Shown piece by piece: positions 22,916 through 30,715 of a DNA stretch of 64,000 nucleotides; positions within the stretch are counted from its first letter, which is position 1; every line of letters starts with the position of its first letter. Source of the stretch: a virus; the IMG/VR virus record IMGVR_UViG_3300042504_002519, positions 1 to 64,000 of that record. One strand, 5' to 3'. Both the position numbers and the translations under genes were made by a program. The notes below the pieces were generated by a model. It saw only the letters and a list, made by a program, of their open reading frames with translations. It did not search any database and was not told the origin of the DNA.

Positions 22916-22939
22916 CCCCGGCCACGGCTGGGGTTTTTT
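22916..22939 (+). terminator. Rho-independent terminator
   Basis: CCCCGGCC/GGCTGGGG-type stem followed by TTTTTTG. It closes the array C transcript just before the small terminase gene. Confidence 0.75.
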
Positions 22940-22945
22940 GTTGCC

Positions 22946-22955
22946 TGGGCATTCT
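22946..22955 (+). promoter_or_regulatory. Late element TGGGCATTCT upstream of terS
   Basis: TGGGCANNCT family; 6 nt before the ATG at 22962. Confidence 0.55.
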
Positions 22956-22961
22956 GGATCC

Positions 22962-23585
22962 ATGGCAACCAAGAAACCCACACCAAAGCTACGATCCAAG
23001 CATGCGCCCAAGCCAGCACCTGGTGCTAGGCGGGGCAACCGGCAGGTGGTAAAAACGTCCGGCCAGCCTGCTACGCCAGCCTGCAAGGAGCGGGCTTTTG
23101 AGCTGTACTGCGAGCTGGGGCCTCAATGGGCTGAAATATCCAGGCGACTGAAGGGCGAAGGCTTTAACCGCTGTGGCAATACCACGATCAGCGGCTGGGC
23201 CAAAGCAGGCGACTGGCACGCCAGAAAGCTGGCTTTGTCGGAGTCACCAGGCGAAGCGGCAAAGGTGCCCCACAAGGCCAAAGTAGCACCGCCCCCACCG
23301 CCTGCTACGGACATAGGCAGCTACCGCACCAAAAAGACCAACCTGGAGCACGTCAGGACGGCGATTGAGCAGGTGGTGCAGTCGATCTGCGACGCACGGG
23401 CCACCAGCGACCTGCGGGCCATTGGCAGCTTGGCTACGGCGTTGGTAAAGCTGATTGAGTTGGAAGGCAAATTGAGCCCCGCCACGGCATCCGAGCTAGC
23501 AGCCAGGGCCGTAGATCTGGGCCTGGATCCAGAGCAATTTATGGCCGCATTGGCGGAGCAATGGCGGATCGCCAAGGCTGGCTAG
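22962..23585 (+). CDS. Phage terminase small subunit-like protein
   Basis: 207 aa. A basic disordered N-terminus (KKPTPKLRSKHAPKPAPGAR) precedes a helix-turn-helix region ERAFELYCELGPQWAEISRR, then CGNTTISGWAKAGDWHARK, the pattern of small terminases/DUF1804-type proteins that bind the packaging site. A Pro-rich linker and a long helical C-terminal region follow (LEHVRTAIEQVVQSICDARA). The ATG at 22962 is preferred because it follows a terminator and late element. Unusually, the large terminase gene is 11 kb away. Confidence 0.65.
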   Translation: MATKKPTPKLRSKHAPKPAPGARRGNRQVVKTSGQPATPACKERAFELYCELGPQWAEISRRLKGEGFNRCGNTTISGWAKAGDWHARKLALSESPGEAAKVPHKAKVAPPPPPATDIGSYRTKKTNLEHVRTAIEQVVQSICDARATSDLRAIGSLATALVKLIELEGKLSPATASELAARAVDLGLDPEQFMAALAEQWRIAKAG

Positions 23586-23587
23586 AA

Positions 23588-24212
23588 CCCCCACCGTGGT
23601 GGGGATAGCCTAGCAAGTGAACAACGCCCACAGGGGTGGGGATGGTTTGACGAGGGAGAGACGCCCACGGAGGTGGGGCTGCGTCTTGCAGGCAGGATCA
23701 ACGCCCACCAAAGTGGGGCTGGCTGCAAGGACGAGAGACCCCCACGGTGGTGGGATGTGATGCAGTTCTAGGAAGTACTCCCACCGAAGTGGGGAGGTGT
23801 TTGCGAGGGAGCTATCCACCGCCGCTAGGGTTTCCTTAGCGAGAAACCCCCACCGAAGTGGGGAGGTGTTTGCGAGTTGCCTAGCAGCTCCCCCAGGTTG
23901 GCCTGCTCGAGGAACCCCCACCGAAGTGGGGTGTGCTTGCGAGATGGCTAGGGTGATGGCACCCGACCTAGTAAGGCCAGAGAAACCCCCACCGGAGTGG
24001 GGTGTGCTTTGCGAGGGCCCAGCTGGATACCGTGGCATCGGAGCTATCCACCGAGAAACCCCCACCGGAGTGGGGTGTGCTTTGCGAGGACCGCCAAGCA
24101 ACTTTAAGCAGGTGAAACAAAATGAGGAGAAACCCCCACCGAAGTGGGGAGGTGGTTGCGAGACACGGCGCTGGCCGATAGCCAAAACCACGAAAAACCC
24201 CCACCGGAGTAG
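23588..24212 (-). CRISPR. CRISPR array D, 12 repeats
   Basis: Hairpins start near 23588, 23628, 23663, 23703, 23739, 23778, 23848, 23916, 23986, 24058, 24133 and 24199. The leader is at the right end. The six leader-proximal intervals are 66-75 nt with full ~37-nt repeats (CTCGCAAACACC, TCCCCAC, TTCG, GTGGGGG, TTTCTCG in transcript sense); the five distal intervals are 35-40 nt. Spacers near the leader are about 28-38 nt. The array starts 2 nt after the terS stop codon and is antisense to terS transcription. Confidence 0.92.
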
Positions 24213-24266
24213 GATCCACCGTCACTTACCACCAAGTTGTCAAGGTTCCTACCTACCACTATAGCA
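24213..24266 (-). promoter_or_regulatory. Leader of array D
   Basis: Read leftward: TGCTATAGT (24266-24258), AGGAACC, TTGACAACTTGGTGGTAAGTG, then the first repeat. Matches leaders A-C. Confidence 0.82.
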
Positions 24267-24280
24267 CGGATCCACCAGCC

Positions 24281-24290
24281 TGGGCACCCT
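24281..24290 (+). promoter_or_regulatory. Late element TGGGCACCCT
   Basis: TGGGCACCCT followed by ATAAAAAATTC, 26 nt before the ATG at 24317. Confidence 0.6.
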
Positions 24291-24316
24291 ATAAAAAATT
24301 CTCTGAGGGATCCACC

Positions 24317-24469
24317 ATGAGCGAGGACATCAAAGCCCAGGTCCGGGCCATTGCCCATGAAATTGCCCGCCGCGAGGTCTTTGAACACGAGCTCCGCTTC
24401 ACTTTGTCCGGTGCCCTGCTGGGCGCTGTCGCGATGCTAGCCTGGCTGGTAGCCACGGGGCGGTTCTGA
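24317..24469 (+). CDS. Small single-span membrane protein (50 aa)
   Basis: Charged amphipathic N-terminus (MSEDIKAQVRAIAHEIARRE) and one membrane segment FTLSGALLGAVAMLAWLVAT at the C-terminus. Follows a late element and overlaps the next gene (TGATGG). Size and topology fit a small holin or holin-accessory protein, which is a guess. Confidence 0.6.
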   Translation: MSEDIKAQVRAIAHEIARREVFEHELRFTLSGALLGAVAMLAWLVATGRF

Positions 24470-24735
24470 TGGACCTCCAGGCCATGCTGGATGAGCTAGA
24501 CCGGCTAGGGGCCATCCTGGACGAGCTGGCCGGGGACAAGCCACAGCCACCCGGCTGGCCGCTGGGGGCGGATGAGGTTGACTATGGCCATGACATTCTG
24601 ATCCGCCTGGACCGGGAAGAACCCTGCCGGATATGCCAGCAGTTGGCCAACTGGGGATCGCTGTTATTGGGTGAGTATGTCTGCGGCCAGGGCTGCTACG
24701 ATACCTTGATCTCCCCGTCCTGGGATCCTGCATAG
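24469..24735 (+). CDS. Small protein with CxxC zinc-binding pattern (88 aa)
   Basis: An N-terminal helix (MDLQAMLDELDRLGAILDEL) is followed by EEPCRICQQLANWG and YVCGQGCYDTL, two Cys pairs that would make a small zinc-binding unit. No family recognised. It is coupled to the preceding membrane-protein gene and its 3' end overlaps the convergent tail-fibre block by 40 nt. Confidence 0.6.
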   Translation: MDLQAMLDELDRLGAILDELAGDKPQPPGWPLGADEVDYGHDILIRLDREEPCRICQQLANWGSLLLGEYVCGQGCYDTLISPSWDPA

Positions 24736-25130
24736 CCTTCCTTGGCCAGCAGGAACCGCCCATCATAGCCATCCCCCACAAAAGCCCGCACAGCTTCGTA
24801 ACCGACTGGCTGGATATACCAGACATAGGCAAAGTTCTTGGCCTCAGCGGTGCCTAGCAGGGTAGCTAGCTGGGCCGCTGTCACCTGAAGCAGGCCAGCT
24901 TGGCTGCTAGCGGTATTGGTGCTGCGGGTGATGCCAGATCCTATCGACAGGCTAAGGGCTGGCGTGGTGCTGATCGGCTTGAATTTCTTATCCAACTCAA
25001 AGAATCGCACCGATATGCTGGCGTTGACATAGTTGGTGACGGTATCGGCACTGGGGCGGGTAAACTGCCAGCTAAGCCCGGCTAGGCCAGCTCCTGCCAG
25101 CACCGTCTTTCCATTGAGTGCATCAGTCAC
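24696..25130 (-). CDS. Tail-fibre cassette protein (144 aa)
   Basis: GTG start at 25130, overlapping the preceding stop by 8 nt (GTGACTGA). Predicted all-beta (TVLAGAGLAGLSWQFTRPSA, then ASISVRFFELDKKFKPI, TTPALSLSIG). Contains ANFAYVWYIQPV-like late strands. No family recognised; by position the distal gene of the leftward fibre/adhesin operon. Confidence 0.55.
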   Translation of the reverse strand: MTDALNGKTVLAGAGLAGLSWQFTRPSADTVTNYVNASISVRFFELDKKFKPISTTPALSLSIGSGITRSTNTASSQAGLLQVTAAQLATLLGTAEAKNFAYVWYIQPVGYEAVRAFVGDGYDGRFLLAKEGYAGSQDGEIKVS

Positions 25131-25404
25131 AATCGCAGTCCTCCAAGGTAAGTGTGGGCGCAATGGATCCAATATTCAGCCCTGCCATGATCGCCGCTAC
25201 CGCTAGGGCTGGGGCCAGGGTGGCTAGGTCCAGGCTAGGGGCTAGGCTGGCCAGCGATAGGCTAGGGTGCTGGGCCAGTAGATGCAGGGCAGGGGCGAGG
25301 CTATCCAGGTGGATGCAGGGGATGCACTGCACGATCAGCAGGGCGATTCCAGGGTGCAGCCCGAGGGGATAGAGGGTGCCGGTTAAGCCGAGTGGGTAGA
25401 GCAT
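25123..25404 (-). CDS. Repetitive hydrophobic protein (93 aa)
   Basis: Built of degenerate LAPxL/YPLGL repeats (LYPLGLTGTLYPLGLHPG, then LAPALHLLAQHPSLSL and ATLAPALAVAAIMAG). It is hydrophobic with possible membrane character. The repeats resemble a small solenoid. Function unknown; coupled by overlap to the following gene of the tail-fibre block. Confidence 0.5.
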   Translation of the reverse strand: MLYPLGLTGTLYPLGLHPGIALLIVQCIPCIHLDSLAPALHLLAQHPSLSLASLAPSLDLATLAPALAVAAIMAGLNIGSIAPTLTLEDCDCD

Positions 25405-25467
25405 GGGGCTAGCTCCCTACCTTTTTGCTGGCGTCGGGAATATGGTTCATGGCTGAGGACAAGGGAT

Positions 25468-26268
25468 TTAGACATTAGGGGCAAAGTTTTTGTAAGGGTG
25501 ATCGTTTGGAAGAGAGCCTGTTAAACCGTATTTATGGGCGAAATAGCCTTCAACAAGCTGACGATTCGTCGTATCCCAAGCTTGACTGGATATAAGAACT
25601 TCGCCAATTTTTCCGTTGTAATTCAAGCTTGAATCTGAATAGTTACCAAGAATCCAGTTAATCCCGCCAGTGGGTGTGGCAGCTAGGCTACCTGTAAAAG
25701 AGGTTATTAAGCTCCCCGATAAGTAAGCATCTCCAGTACTCTCAGAGGTTTTTATTAAAATAAAAAAAGTGGTTGTTCCAGCAACGGCGAAATTAGTATT
25801 CTCTGCATAGGTCCTAAAATTACCAGAGTTGTCACCCCAATATAATCCTGCATTGGACGAAGATGAGTTAAGTTCAACCAGATGGCTCCAAGGCCCTGCT
25901 GGTTGATGAATTATTACGGGTGAATTGCTGACAACATCTGGTTTGATCACAAATGCTTTGCTGTAGGTGTTATCAAACTGTAAAAGCGTAGTCGAGTTAG
26001 AAATAGTCAGACTATCGTTAGTTCCATCAAAATCAATAGCTGGGTTGCCATTGATTTCTGAGGCTAGATAACCCGGCCTGAGGCTTTCTGTAGATTGCGT
26101 AGCATGGCGATCATTGCCACTTTTGTCCCGCCACTCAGATACAGAATCGCTCACCAAGGTCAGAGTGCTAGCATCATCTGCCTCTAGCCACAGCTCGTTA
26201 TTGCTTAGCTGCGCTGGCGTCCATAGGTTAGTCGCCACATAGCTAGTTCGGCGTCGATGAATACTCAT
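25468..26268 (-). CDS. Receptor-binding protein with LamG/concanavalin-A-like domain
   Basis: 266 aa from the ATG at 26268 (ATGA overlap with the gene before). From about residue 15 it has a LamG-type jelly roll: QLSNNELWLEADDASTL, VSEWRDKSGNDRHATQ, NPAIDFDGTNDSLTI, and a late KIGEVLISSQAWDTTNRQLV followed by GYFAHKYGL. This pattern occurs in phage and bacterial carbohydrate-binding adhesins. The gene is visibly more AT-rich than its neighbours, which suggests a separate acquisition of host-range determinant. Likely the tip protein that binds a cell-surface glycan. Confidence 0.8.
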   Translation of the reverse strand: MSIHRRRTSYVATNLWTPAQLSNNELWLEADDASTLTLVSDSVSEWRDKSGNDRHATQSTESLRPGYLASEINGNPAIDFDGTNDSLTISNSTTLLQFDNTYSKAFVIKPDVVSNSPVIIHQPAGPWSHLVELNSSSSNAGLYWGDNSGNFRTYAENTNFAVAGTTTFFILIKTSESTGDAYLSGSLITSFTGSLAATPTGGINWILGNYSDSSLNYNGKIGEVLISSQAWDTTNRQLVEGYFAHKYGLTGSLPNDHPYKNFAPNV

Positions 26269-26702
26269 AGGCCAGTCGCCACCCATTCGTCGGTGTCTCG
26301 CTTACGGAGTGATGCTTCTTTGTGCTGAGCCAGGGTTGTAGATGCATTGCGCAAGGTGACGCCGCTGCCAGCAATAGTTACCGCCCCGGCACCTAGGTTG
26401 TAGACGTAGATTACAGATCCTACAGGAAAGGCGATACTGGCATTGGTGGGAACGGTCAACGTTCTGGCTGAAGCGCTATTGAATGCCACAACCCGACCCA
26501 GATCAGCTAAGGCCAGGGTATAGTCAGCGGTCTGGGCGGTGCCCTCTCGCAACAAGATCGGAGCAAACTCCACCATTTCGGTGGTGCCCTTGACATAGAG
26601 CCGTCCGGCTGTCGGATCAAAGGCGGGTTCAGCCGCATCCCAATTAGCAGCAGTCGGCACCCCGCTGCCTTGGCGTAACAAGATTTTGTACTTGCGCGGC
26701 AT
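26265..26702 (-). CDS. Tail-fibre domain protein (145 aa)
   Basis: N-terminus MPRKYKILLRQGSGVPTAAN with FDPTAGRLYVKGTTEMVEFA, a motif found at starts of phage fibre proteins, then a beta-rich half TLTVPTNASIAFPVGSVIYV, NLGAGAVTIAGSGVTL. That second half resembles the capping region of tail-spike beta helices. Start overlaps the previous stop by one base. Confidence 0.6.
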   Translation of the reverse strand: MPRKYKILLRQGSGVPTAANWDAAEPAFDPTAGRLYVKGTTEMVEFAPILLREGTAQTADYTLALADLGRVVAFNSASARTLTVPTNASIAFPVGSVIYVYNLGAGAVTIAGSGVTLRNASTTLAQHKEASLRKRDTDEWVATGL

Positions 26703-27880
26703 TAGAATGTCCCTCCATCAATGATTGTGGCCCAGGAGATTGTATCGGTAGCGGCATCATAGGCTAGGATGCCATCAACACTGCCACCGCCATCTAGAGC
26801 GCTGATCGTGTCTACCGTATTGGCAACCAGGACAGCACCCTTGGGGATAGTAGTCAAGCCAGTGCCGCCATAAATAGCAGGAATGACTGAGCCATTCCAT
26901 ATACCAGTGGTGATGGTGCCAACGCTGGTCAGGCTGGAAGCCGTGACGCCAGAGCCCAGGGCGCTAGAGCTAAGGACGGATGTACCATTGATGTAAAACG
27001 CTTTGCCAGTCAGTAGGTTTAGATGTTCACTACTGGTCCAGGCGTCGGTTGCATCCACCCAGTTGAAGGTTTTGTCAGTGGTGCCCTTAAGGGTGATCCC
27101 GCCGCCATCTGCACCGGCATCCGTGGGAGAGGCCACATCACCCAGGACAAAGTTTTTATCGTCAATGGTGACGGTCGTGCTGTTGATCGTGGTGGTGGTG
27201 CCATTGACGGTTAGATCGCCTGTGACGGTGACATTGCTGCCAAAGGTGACGGGCTGGGTCGCCTGGGCCATCTGGTCTAATCGACTGGTCCGCACCTGGG
27301 TGTCGAAGTCGCTGATCTTAGCCGCTGTCAATGCAGGAATATCCTCCGCTACCAATGCCCTAAATGTGGGTGCTGCATTGGCCCCGGTCGTAGGTCCAGC
27401 AAACACTTGGTTGGCGGCTTGAGTAGCTAGGGCCGCCGTTAGGGTGCCGCTGGCCGTAACAGGCGATCCGGTGACGGTGAACAAGTTGGGAAGTGATAGT
27501 CCTACACTGGTGACGCTACCACCCCCGGCAGCAGACACCACCGATTTGACGTAGGCTGTAGTGGCCAGTCGGGTAGAGTCATCGCTCGACGCCTGGGTGA
27601 CGCCTGTAGCACTGTTAGTGCCGGTGCCAGAGAAAACACAGGGTCCAGAAAAGGTTTTCGTGCCAGTGACGGTCTGAGTTGTTCCCAGGGTGGTGTAGGC
27701 ACCAGGGCCAGCAATGGCGTCAATCTGGCTAGCGGTCCCGTTTTCGCCGCCAGTACCTTTACCATAGTACAGAGTATTGTCAGCCTCGTTATAGGCTAGC
27801 TCAGCGTTGGCTAAGACAAGACCCTGAACCCCAAGAGCACCCGTAGAGGCGCGTCGTTTAATTCGGATGATATTAGACAT
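26702..27880 (-). CDS. Tail-fibre protein (392 aa)
   Basis: N-terminal block NIIRIKRRASTGALGVQGLV, LANAELAYNEADNTLYYGKG is the standard phage fibre start; the rest is Thr/Gly/Ser-rich repeats with TVTGTKTFSG, DDSTRLATTAYVKSVVSA, and WNGSVIPAIYGGTGLTT, all fibre-shaft motifs. The protein probably trimerises into a shaft. It lies in a chain of overlapping leftward genes and carries no predicted enzymatic site. Confidence 0.8.
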   Translation of the reverse strand: MSNIIRIKRRASTGALGVQGLVLANAELAYNEADNTLYYGKGTGGENGTASQIDAIAGPGAYTTLGTTQTVTGTKTFSGPCVFSGTGTNSATGVTQASSDDSTRLATTAYVKSVVSAAGGGSVTSVGLSLPNLFTVTGSPVTASGTLTAALATQAANQVFAGPTTGANAAPTFRALVAEDIPALTAAKISDFDTQVRTSRLDQMAQATQPVTFGSNVTVTGDLTVNGTTTTINSTTVTIDDKNFVLGDVASPTDAGADGGGITLKGTTDKTFNWVDATDAWTSSEHLNLLTGKAFYINGTSVLSSSALGSGVTASSLTSVGTITTGIWNGSVIPAIYGGTGLTTIPKGAVLVANTVDTISALDGGGSVDGILAYDAATDTISWATIIDGGTF

Positions 27881-28131
27881 TAAAAATTACCTCCATCGGT
27901 AAGAGTGGCTTTGGTCGTTTGGTCAGTGATAGTCAATTGTCCATTACCCCAAATCGGCACCGATCCATTGACAGGATTGGTGGTGGTGATGACTAGGTTG
28001 GGCGGCAGCCCCAGAGCCGTTTTAAGCTGCGCCAGGGTGGCATAACCTAGACTGCTGCCGATGCTGGTGCCATCGGTAACAAGGGCATGGGTGGGGATAG
28101 CGACCTGTTGGCGTAGGGGTTTGTTACTCAT
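27880..28131 (-). CDS. Small tail-fibre cassette protein (83 aa)
   Basis: The C-terminal half (NPVNGSVPIWGNGQLTITDQ, then KATLTDGGNF) is like the C-terminus of the neighbouring 392-aa fibre protein, which also ends DGGTF. The start at 28131 follows GGAGCTAGCC. Likely a fibre subunit or adaptor. Confidence 0.55.
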   Translation of the reverse strand: MSNKPLRQQVAIPTHALVTDGTSIGSSLGYATLAQLKTALGLPPNLVITTTNPVNGSVPIWGNGQLTITDQTTKATLTDGGNF

Positions 28132-28133
28132 GG

Positions 28134-28523
28134 CTAGCTCCAATAGACAAGGCCGCTGAGGCCAACGACAGGGATCGCTGGATTAGCTTCACCCACCGGC
28201 ACCCGATCAACAGCCGTCTGGGCAGAAATAGCAGGGTCGCCATCAGCGTCAAGCAGGTTGAACTCTTGCAGTAAAGTGCCATCCCGGTTGTATTGATAGG
28301 CTTTGCTTTGGCCGTAGTTGATTTGAAATCGCCCTGTAGTGAAAGCTTGGATCAACGACAGGCTAGTGGCTAGGCTAGCCCCAGTACTGCCTGAGTCGAG
28401 ATGATCGCTGATGAGCACATCCCAGACAGCACCCGCAATAGATGCGATACTCTCGGGAGTGAGGCCCCCTTCAGTTGGCCCGAAAAAGCCATCAGTGGCT
28501 AGTCGCAAGGGATCTAGGCTCAT
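28134..28523 (-). CDS. Tail-fibre cassette protein (129 aa)
   Basis: Contains TPESIASIAGAVWDVLISDH and FQINYGQSKAYQYNRDGTLL, segments seen in fibre-linked phage proteins; a similar SIAxAVW-type helix occurs in the next gene (SAAVWAYVTRTL). Overlaps that gene by 4 nt. No specific function assigned. Confidence 0.55.
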   Translation of the reverse strand: MSLDPLRLATDGFFGPTEGGLTPESIASIAGAVWDVLISDHLDSGSTGASLATSLSLIQAFTTGRFQINYGQSKAYQYNRDGTLLQEFNLLDADGDPAISAQTAVDRVPVGEANPAIPVVGLSGLVYWS

Positions 28524-29044
28524 GGCTGCCTCGTGCTAGTGACGGTATTGCCGTCGTTTGTTTCGGCATGGACAATTTGAATGCCACCCTGGCCCAAGGT
28601 TTCGGTTACAGCCCCGGTCGTTAGGTTGCGAGTTCTGGTAACAGGGTTGGTAGTATCAAGCTGTGCCTTCCGCCATAGCTCGTTGAGCCTGGTGTTTTGC
28701 TCAGTGGTGAGGCCTGAGGCTGTGGTTAAAGTCCGGGTGACATAGGCCCAAACAGCAGCGCTAATCTCTGCTTCTGTCGGCAGTAGCTGAATAGCTGCCA
28801 GAATGGCGGCATCATCCGGCTTACTGCTAACCACATCAATTCCCAACAACCTTGCTCCAGCATTGGCAAACCAGCGTACCTCGCCGCCTGTATCCGGCAG
28901 CTCCACTGCAGCCCGCCAAATGCCATCGCCCAAGTGGGTGCCATTGGTCAGGTTGCCTAGGGTAGTGCCATCAAATAGGCGATATTGAATGCCCGCTGTG
29001 TAACGGGAACCCAGGCTAGCGATGCTGGTGATAGTTTGGGGCAT
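28520..29044 (-). CDS. Tail-fibre cassette protein (174 aa)
   Basis: N-terminal beta domain (YTAGIQYRLFDGTTLG, GIWRAAVELPDTGGEVRWFA) followed by EAEISAAVWAYVTRTLTTAS and LNELWRKAQLDTTNPVTRTR. The latter segments are shared by fibre-associated proteins of other phages. The 30281-30715 gene has a related N-terminal beta domain (YLIRAVDGTTIATAF, GGTLEWYLNNAGA), so they are probably paralogues. Confidence 0.6.
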   Translation of the reverse strand: MPQTITSIASLGSRYTAGIQYRLFDGTTLGNLTNGTHLGDGIWRAAVELPDTGGEVRWFANAGARLLGIDVVSSKPDDAAILAAIQLLPTEAEISAAVWAYVTRTLTTASGLTTEQNTRLNELWRKAQLDTTNPVTRTRNLTTGAVTETLGQGGIQIVHAETNDGNTVTSTRQP

Positions 29045-29343
29045 TAGGCGACTCCTATGGCAGTAATAGCGCCATCGGTGCGGGTAATGGTCTTGGTACG
29101 CACTACCGCAGGGCTGCGGGTGTAGTCAGTTTCGGTGATGCTGGTAATAGCGCCATTGGTGCGGGTGATGGCTTTGCGGTACAGCTCCGCCCCGCCATTG
29201 CTGACGTAGATGCTAATTTGCGTGATAGCGCCATTGGTGCGGGTGATGGTTTTGTAAAACGGTTCAGGCCGCAAGGAGACCAGCGGCAAAATGTTGGTGG
29301 TTTCCAGGTTGCCCGAACTGCCGAGCTGGACTGCCTTAGTCAT
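29044..29343 (-). CDS. Fibre-cassette protein with ITRTxGAIT repeats (99 aa)
   Basis: Three repeats KTITRTNGAITQI, KAITRTNGAITSI and KTITRTDGAITAI are spaced 28-30 residues. Each would form a beta hairpin, suggesting a short fibrous element. The start overlaps the stop of the downstream neighbour by one base. No family recognised. Confidence 0.6.
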   Translation of the reverse strand: MTKAVQLGSSGNLETTNILPLVSLRPEPFYKTITRTNGAITQISIYVSNGGAELYRKAITRTNGAITSITETDYTRSPAVVRTKTITRTDGAITAIGVA

Positions 29344-29347
29344 GGCG

Positions 29348-29869
29348 TTATACCACTGTCAGCGTGATTGGTGGATCATTCTCAAAGACAATTGACGTAG
29401 GTGCGATTGCATTGCCAAGCCGCTGCAAGATAACGTTCGCGCCAGGGGTAGCAGGGGCGGTAGACGAAAATCCACCCGCAGCAGTAGCACTCAAGAACAC
29501 TGGGCCAACGGTGGCACCGGTGACAGCGGTATTGCGCCCAGATAGGTACACCGTGGCATTAGCAGGAGAAGTCACCCCCGTCAGTACATAGCCAATGGCA
29601 GGGCGATTGTTGCTTGCATCCGCCTTGCGGGCTTTGACAGTACCAGTGTCGTCAAAAACGTTTACAAAGTCGCCAGCGGTTAGATTTTCGCTGGTTGGCA
29701 GAAGCACTGTTTGAAGCTCAACACCAGGTGGCAGAAAGGTGGTATCTAGCAGACCCGAGCTATTGGTAGCGATCAGCTTGTTGGCATCGCCTGCCCCAGC
29801 ACTGCTGCTAGGTGCCTCAGTCAAGGTAGGGGTGCCGCTTACAACGGTTAAAAACTTTTTCGTCGTCAT
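29348..29869 (-). CDS. Tail-fibre or capsid-decoration-type protein (173 aa)
   Basis: Begins KKFLTVVSGTPTLTEAPSSS, then NKLIATNSSGLLDTTFLPPG, TAGDFVNVFDDTGTVKARKA, NRPAIGYVLTGV. The pattern (FVN-xxDxxGxxxxRKAdas...pAxGyV) is widespread in phage decoration/fibre proteins. Predicted beta-rich. Position within the fibre operon favours a fibre role. Confidence 0.6.
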   Translation of the reverse strand: MTTKKFLTVVSGTPTLTEAPSSSAGAGDANKLIATNSSGLLDTTFLPPGVELQTVLLPTSENLTAGDFVNVFDDTGTVKARKADASNNRPAIGYVLTGVTSPANATVYLSGRNTAVTGATVGPVFLSATAAGGFSSTAPATPGANVILQRLGNAIAPTSIVFENDPPITLTVV

Positions 29870-29873
29870 GGGG

Positions 29874-30272
29874 TTAGGCTCCTAAGAATATGGGAGAAGG
29901 TGGTTGAAGGTTAATCGTCGTAGCTGAGACTGGCTGGGCCAGCACTAGCAAAAAGCCCGTGGTGGGTGGCGACTGGGTAAGCTGGCCATTGGTGCCCAGG
30001 TAAATGGGGCTGCCACGGGTCCAGTTCCACACAGCATCGCTAATTTCCCCTAGCCGGTAGGCTACGCCTTCAGCCCCTTGGCTGATCGCATAGGGCAAGA
30101 TGCCAGCAACTCGGTAGGCATGGCTGGAGGTGCTGCTGTCTGCATAGGCAAACTGGCCTGCATTGTCGAGGATTACCGCCCTGATGGCCGATAGGTTGAT
30201 GCTGGCGGTGGCAGTGGTGACCGCATCGCCAAGATCGGGGAGTAGTGAAACTGGCAGGTAGACAACGCCCAT
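29874..30272 (-). CDS. Tail-fibre cassette protein (132 aa)
   Basis: Beta-rich with ASINLSAIRAVILDNAGQFA, HAYRVAGILPYAISQGAEGV and WNWTRGSPIYLGTNGQLTQS. Similar segments (IYLG..G.LTQ.PP..G) occur in phage fibre-linked proteins next to decoration-like genes, as here. No enzymatic motif seen. Confidence 0.55.
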   Translation of the reverse strand: MGVVYLPVSLLPDLGDAVTTATASINLSAIRAVILDNAGQFAYADSSTSSHAYRVAGILPYAISQGAEGVAYRLGEISDAVWNWTRGSPIYLGTNGQLTQSPPTTGFLLVLAQPVSATTINLQPPSPIFLGA

Positions 30273-30280
30273 AGCTCCTC

Positions 30281-30715
30281 CTATAGCACCAATGCGGTAA
30301 TGTCGTCAGCCTTGGCGTTGAGTGTATCCACACTCGCCTGGCTAGCCTTGGTGTCCACGCTGGCCTGAGTCGCTAGGCCCGATAGCTGCGTGTCCATATT
30401 GGCGCTAGCCAGCCCCAGGGCGGCGCGGATACCTGCGGCCTGGTCTGCTTGGTTGGGCGCGGGTTCAATCGCTACGGCACTCAGGAACGCCCCTGCCGCT
30501 CCTGCATTGTTCAAATACCATTCCAGCGTCCCGCCATCGTCAGGGGCGCTTATACCGCCATTCACCCGGTAATAGCCAGTAGCAGAAACCTCCGCTACCC
30601 CTGTGGTGGTAAAGGCTGTGGCAATGGTCGTGCCATCGACCGCACGGATAAGATAACCAACGCTTTGGCTAGCTCGAGTGGGGGCGACAAGGGCGGCGGG
30701 GATGACTTGGGTCAT
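30281..30715 (-). CDS. Tail-fibre cassette protein (144 aa)
   Basis: N-terminal beta sandwich-like domain (QSVGYLIRAVDGTTIATAFT, GYYRVNGGISAPDDGGTLEW) and a C-terminal heptad region (ANMDTQLSGLATQASVDTKA, SQASVDTLNAKADD) that should form a trimeric coiled coil. Paralogous in layout to the 28520-29044 protein. Overlaps its upstream neighbour by 4 nt. Confidence 0.6.
   Translation of the reverse strand: MTQVIPAALVAPTRASQSVGYLIRAVDGTTIATAFTTTGVAEVSATGYYRVNGGISAPDDGGTLEWYLNNAGAAGAFLSAVAIEPAPNQADQAAGIRAALGLASANMDTQLSGLATQASVDTKASQASVDTLNAKADDITALVL

Noticed and set aside
23884-23898. 15-nt exact match between a spacer of array D and cas7e (6357-6371)
   Set aside because: ACCTGGGGGAGCTGC is shared, but the rest of the spacer diverges after one inserted base, and a 15-nt hit is expected by chance at a rate of roughly one in ten for all spacers tested against both strands.
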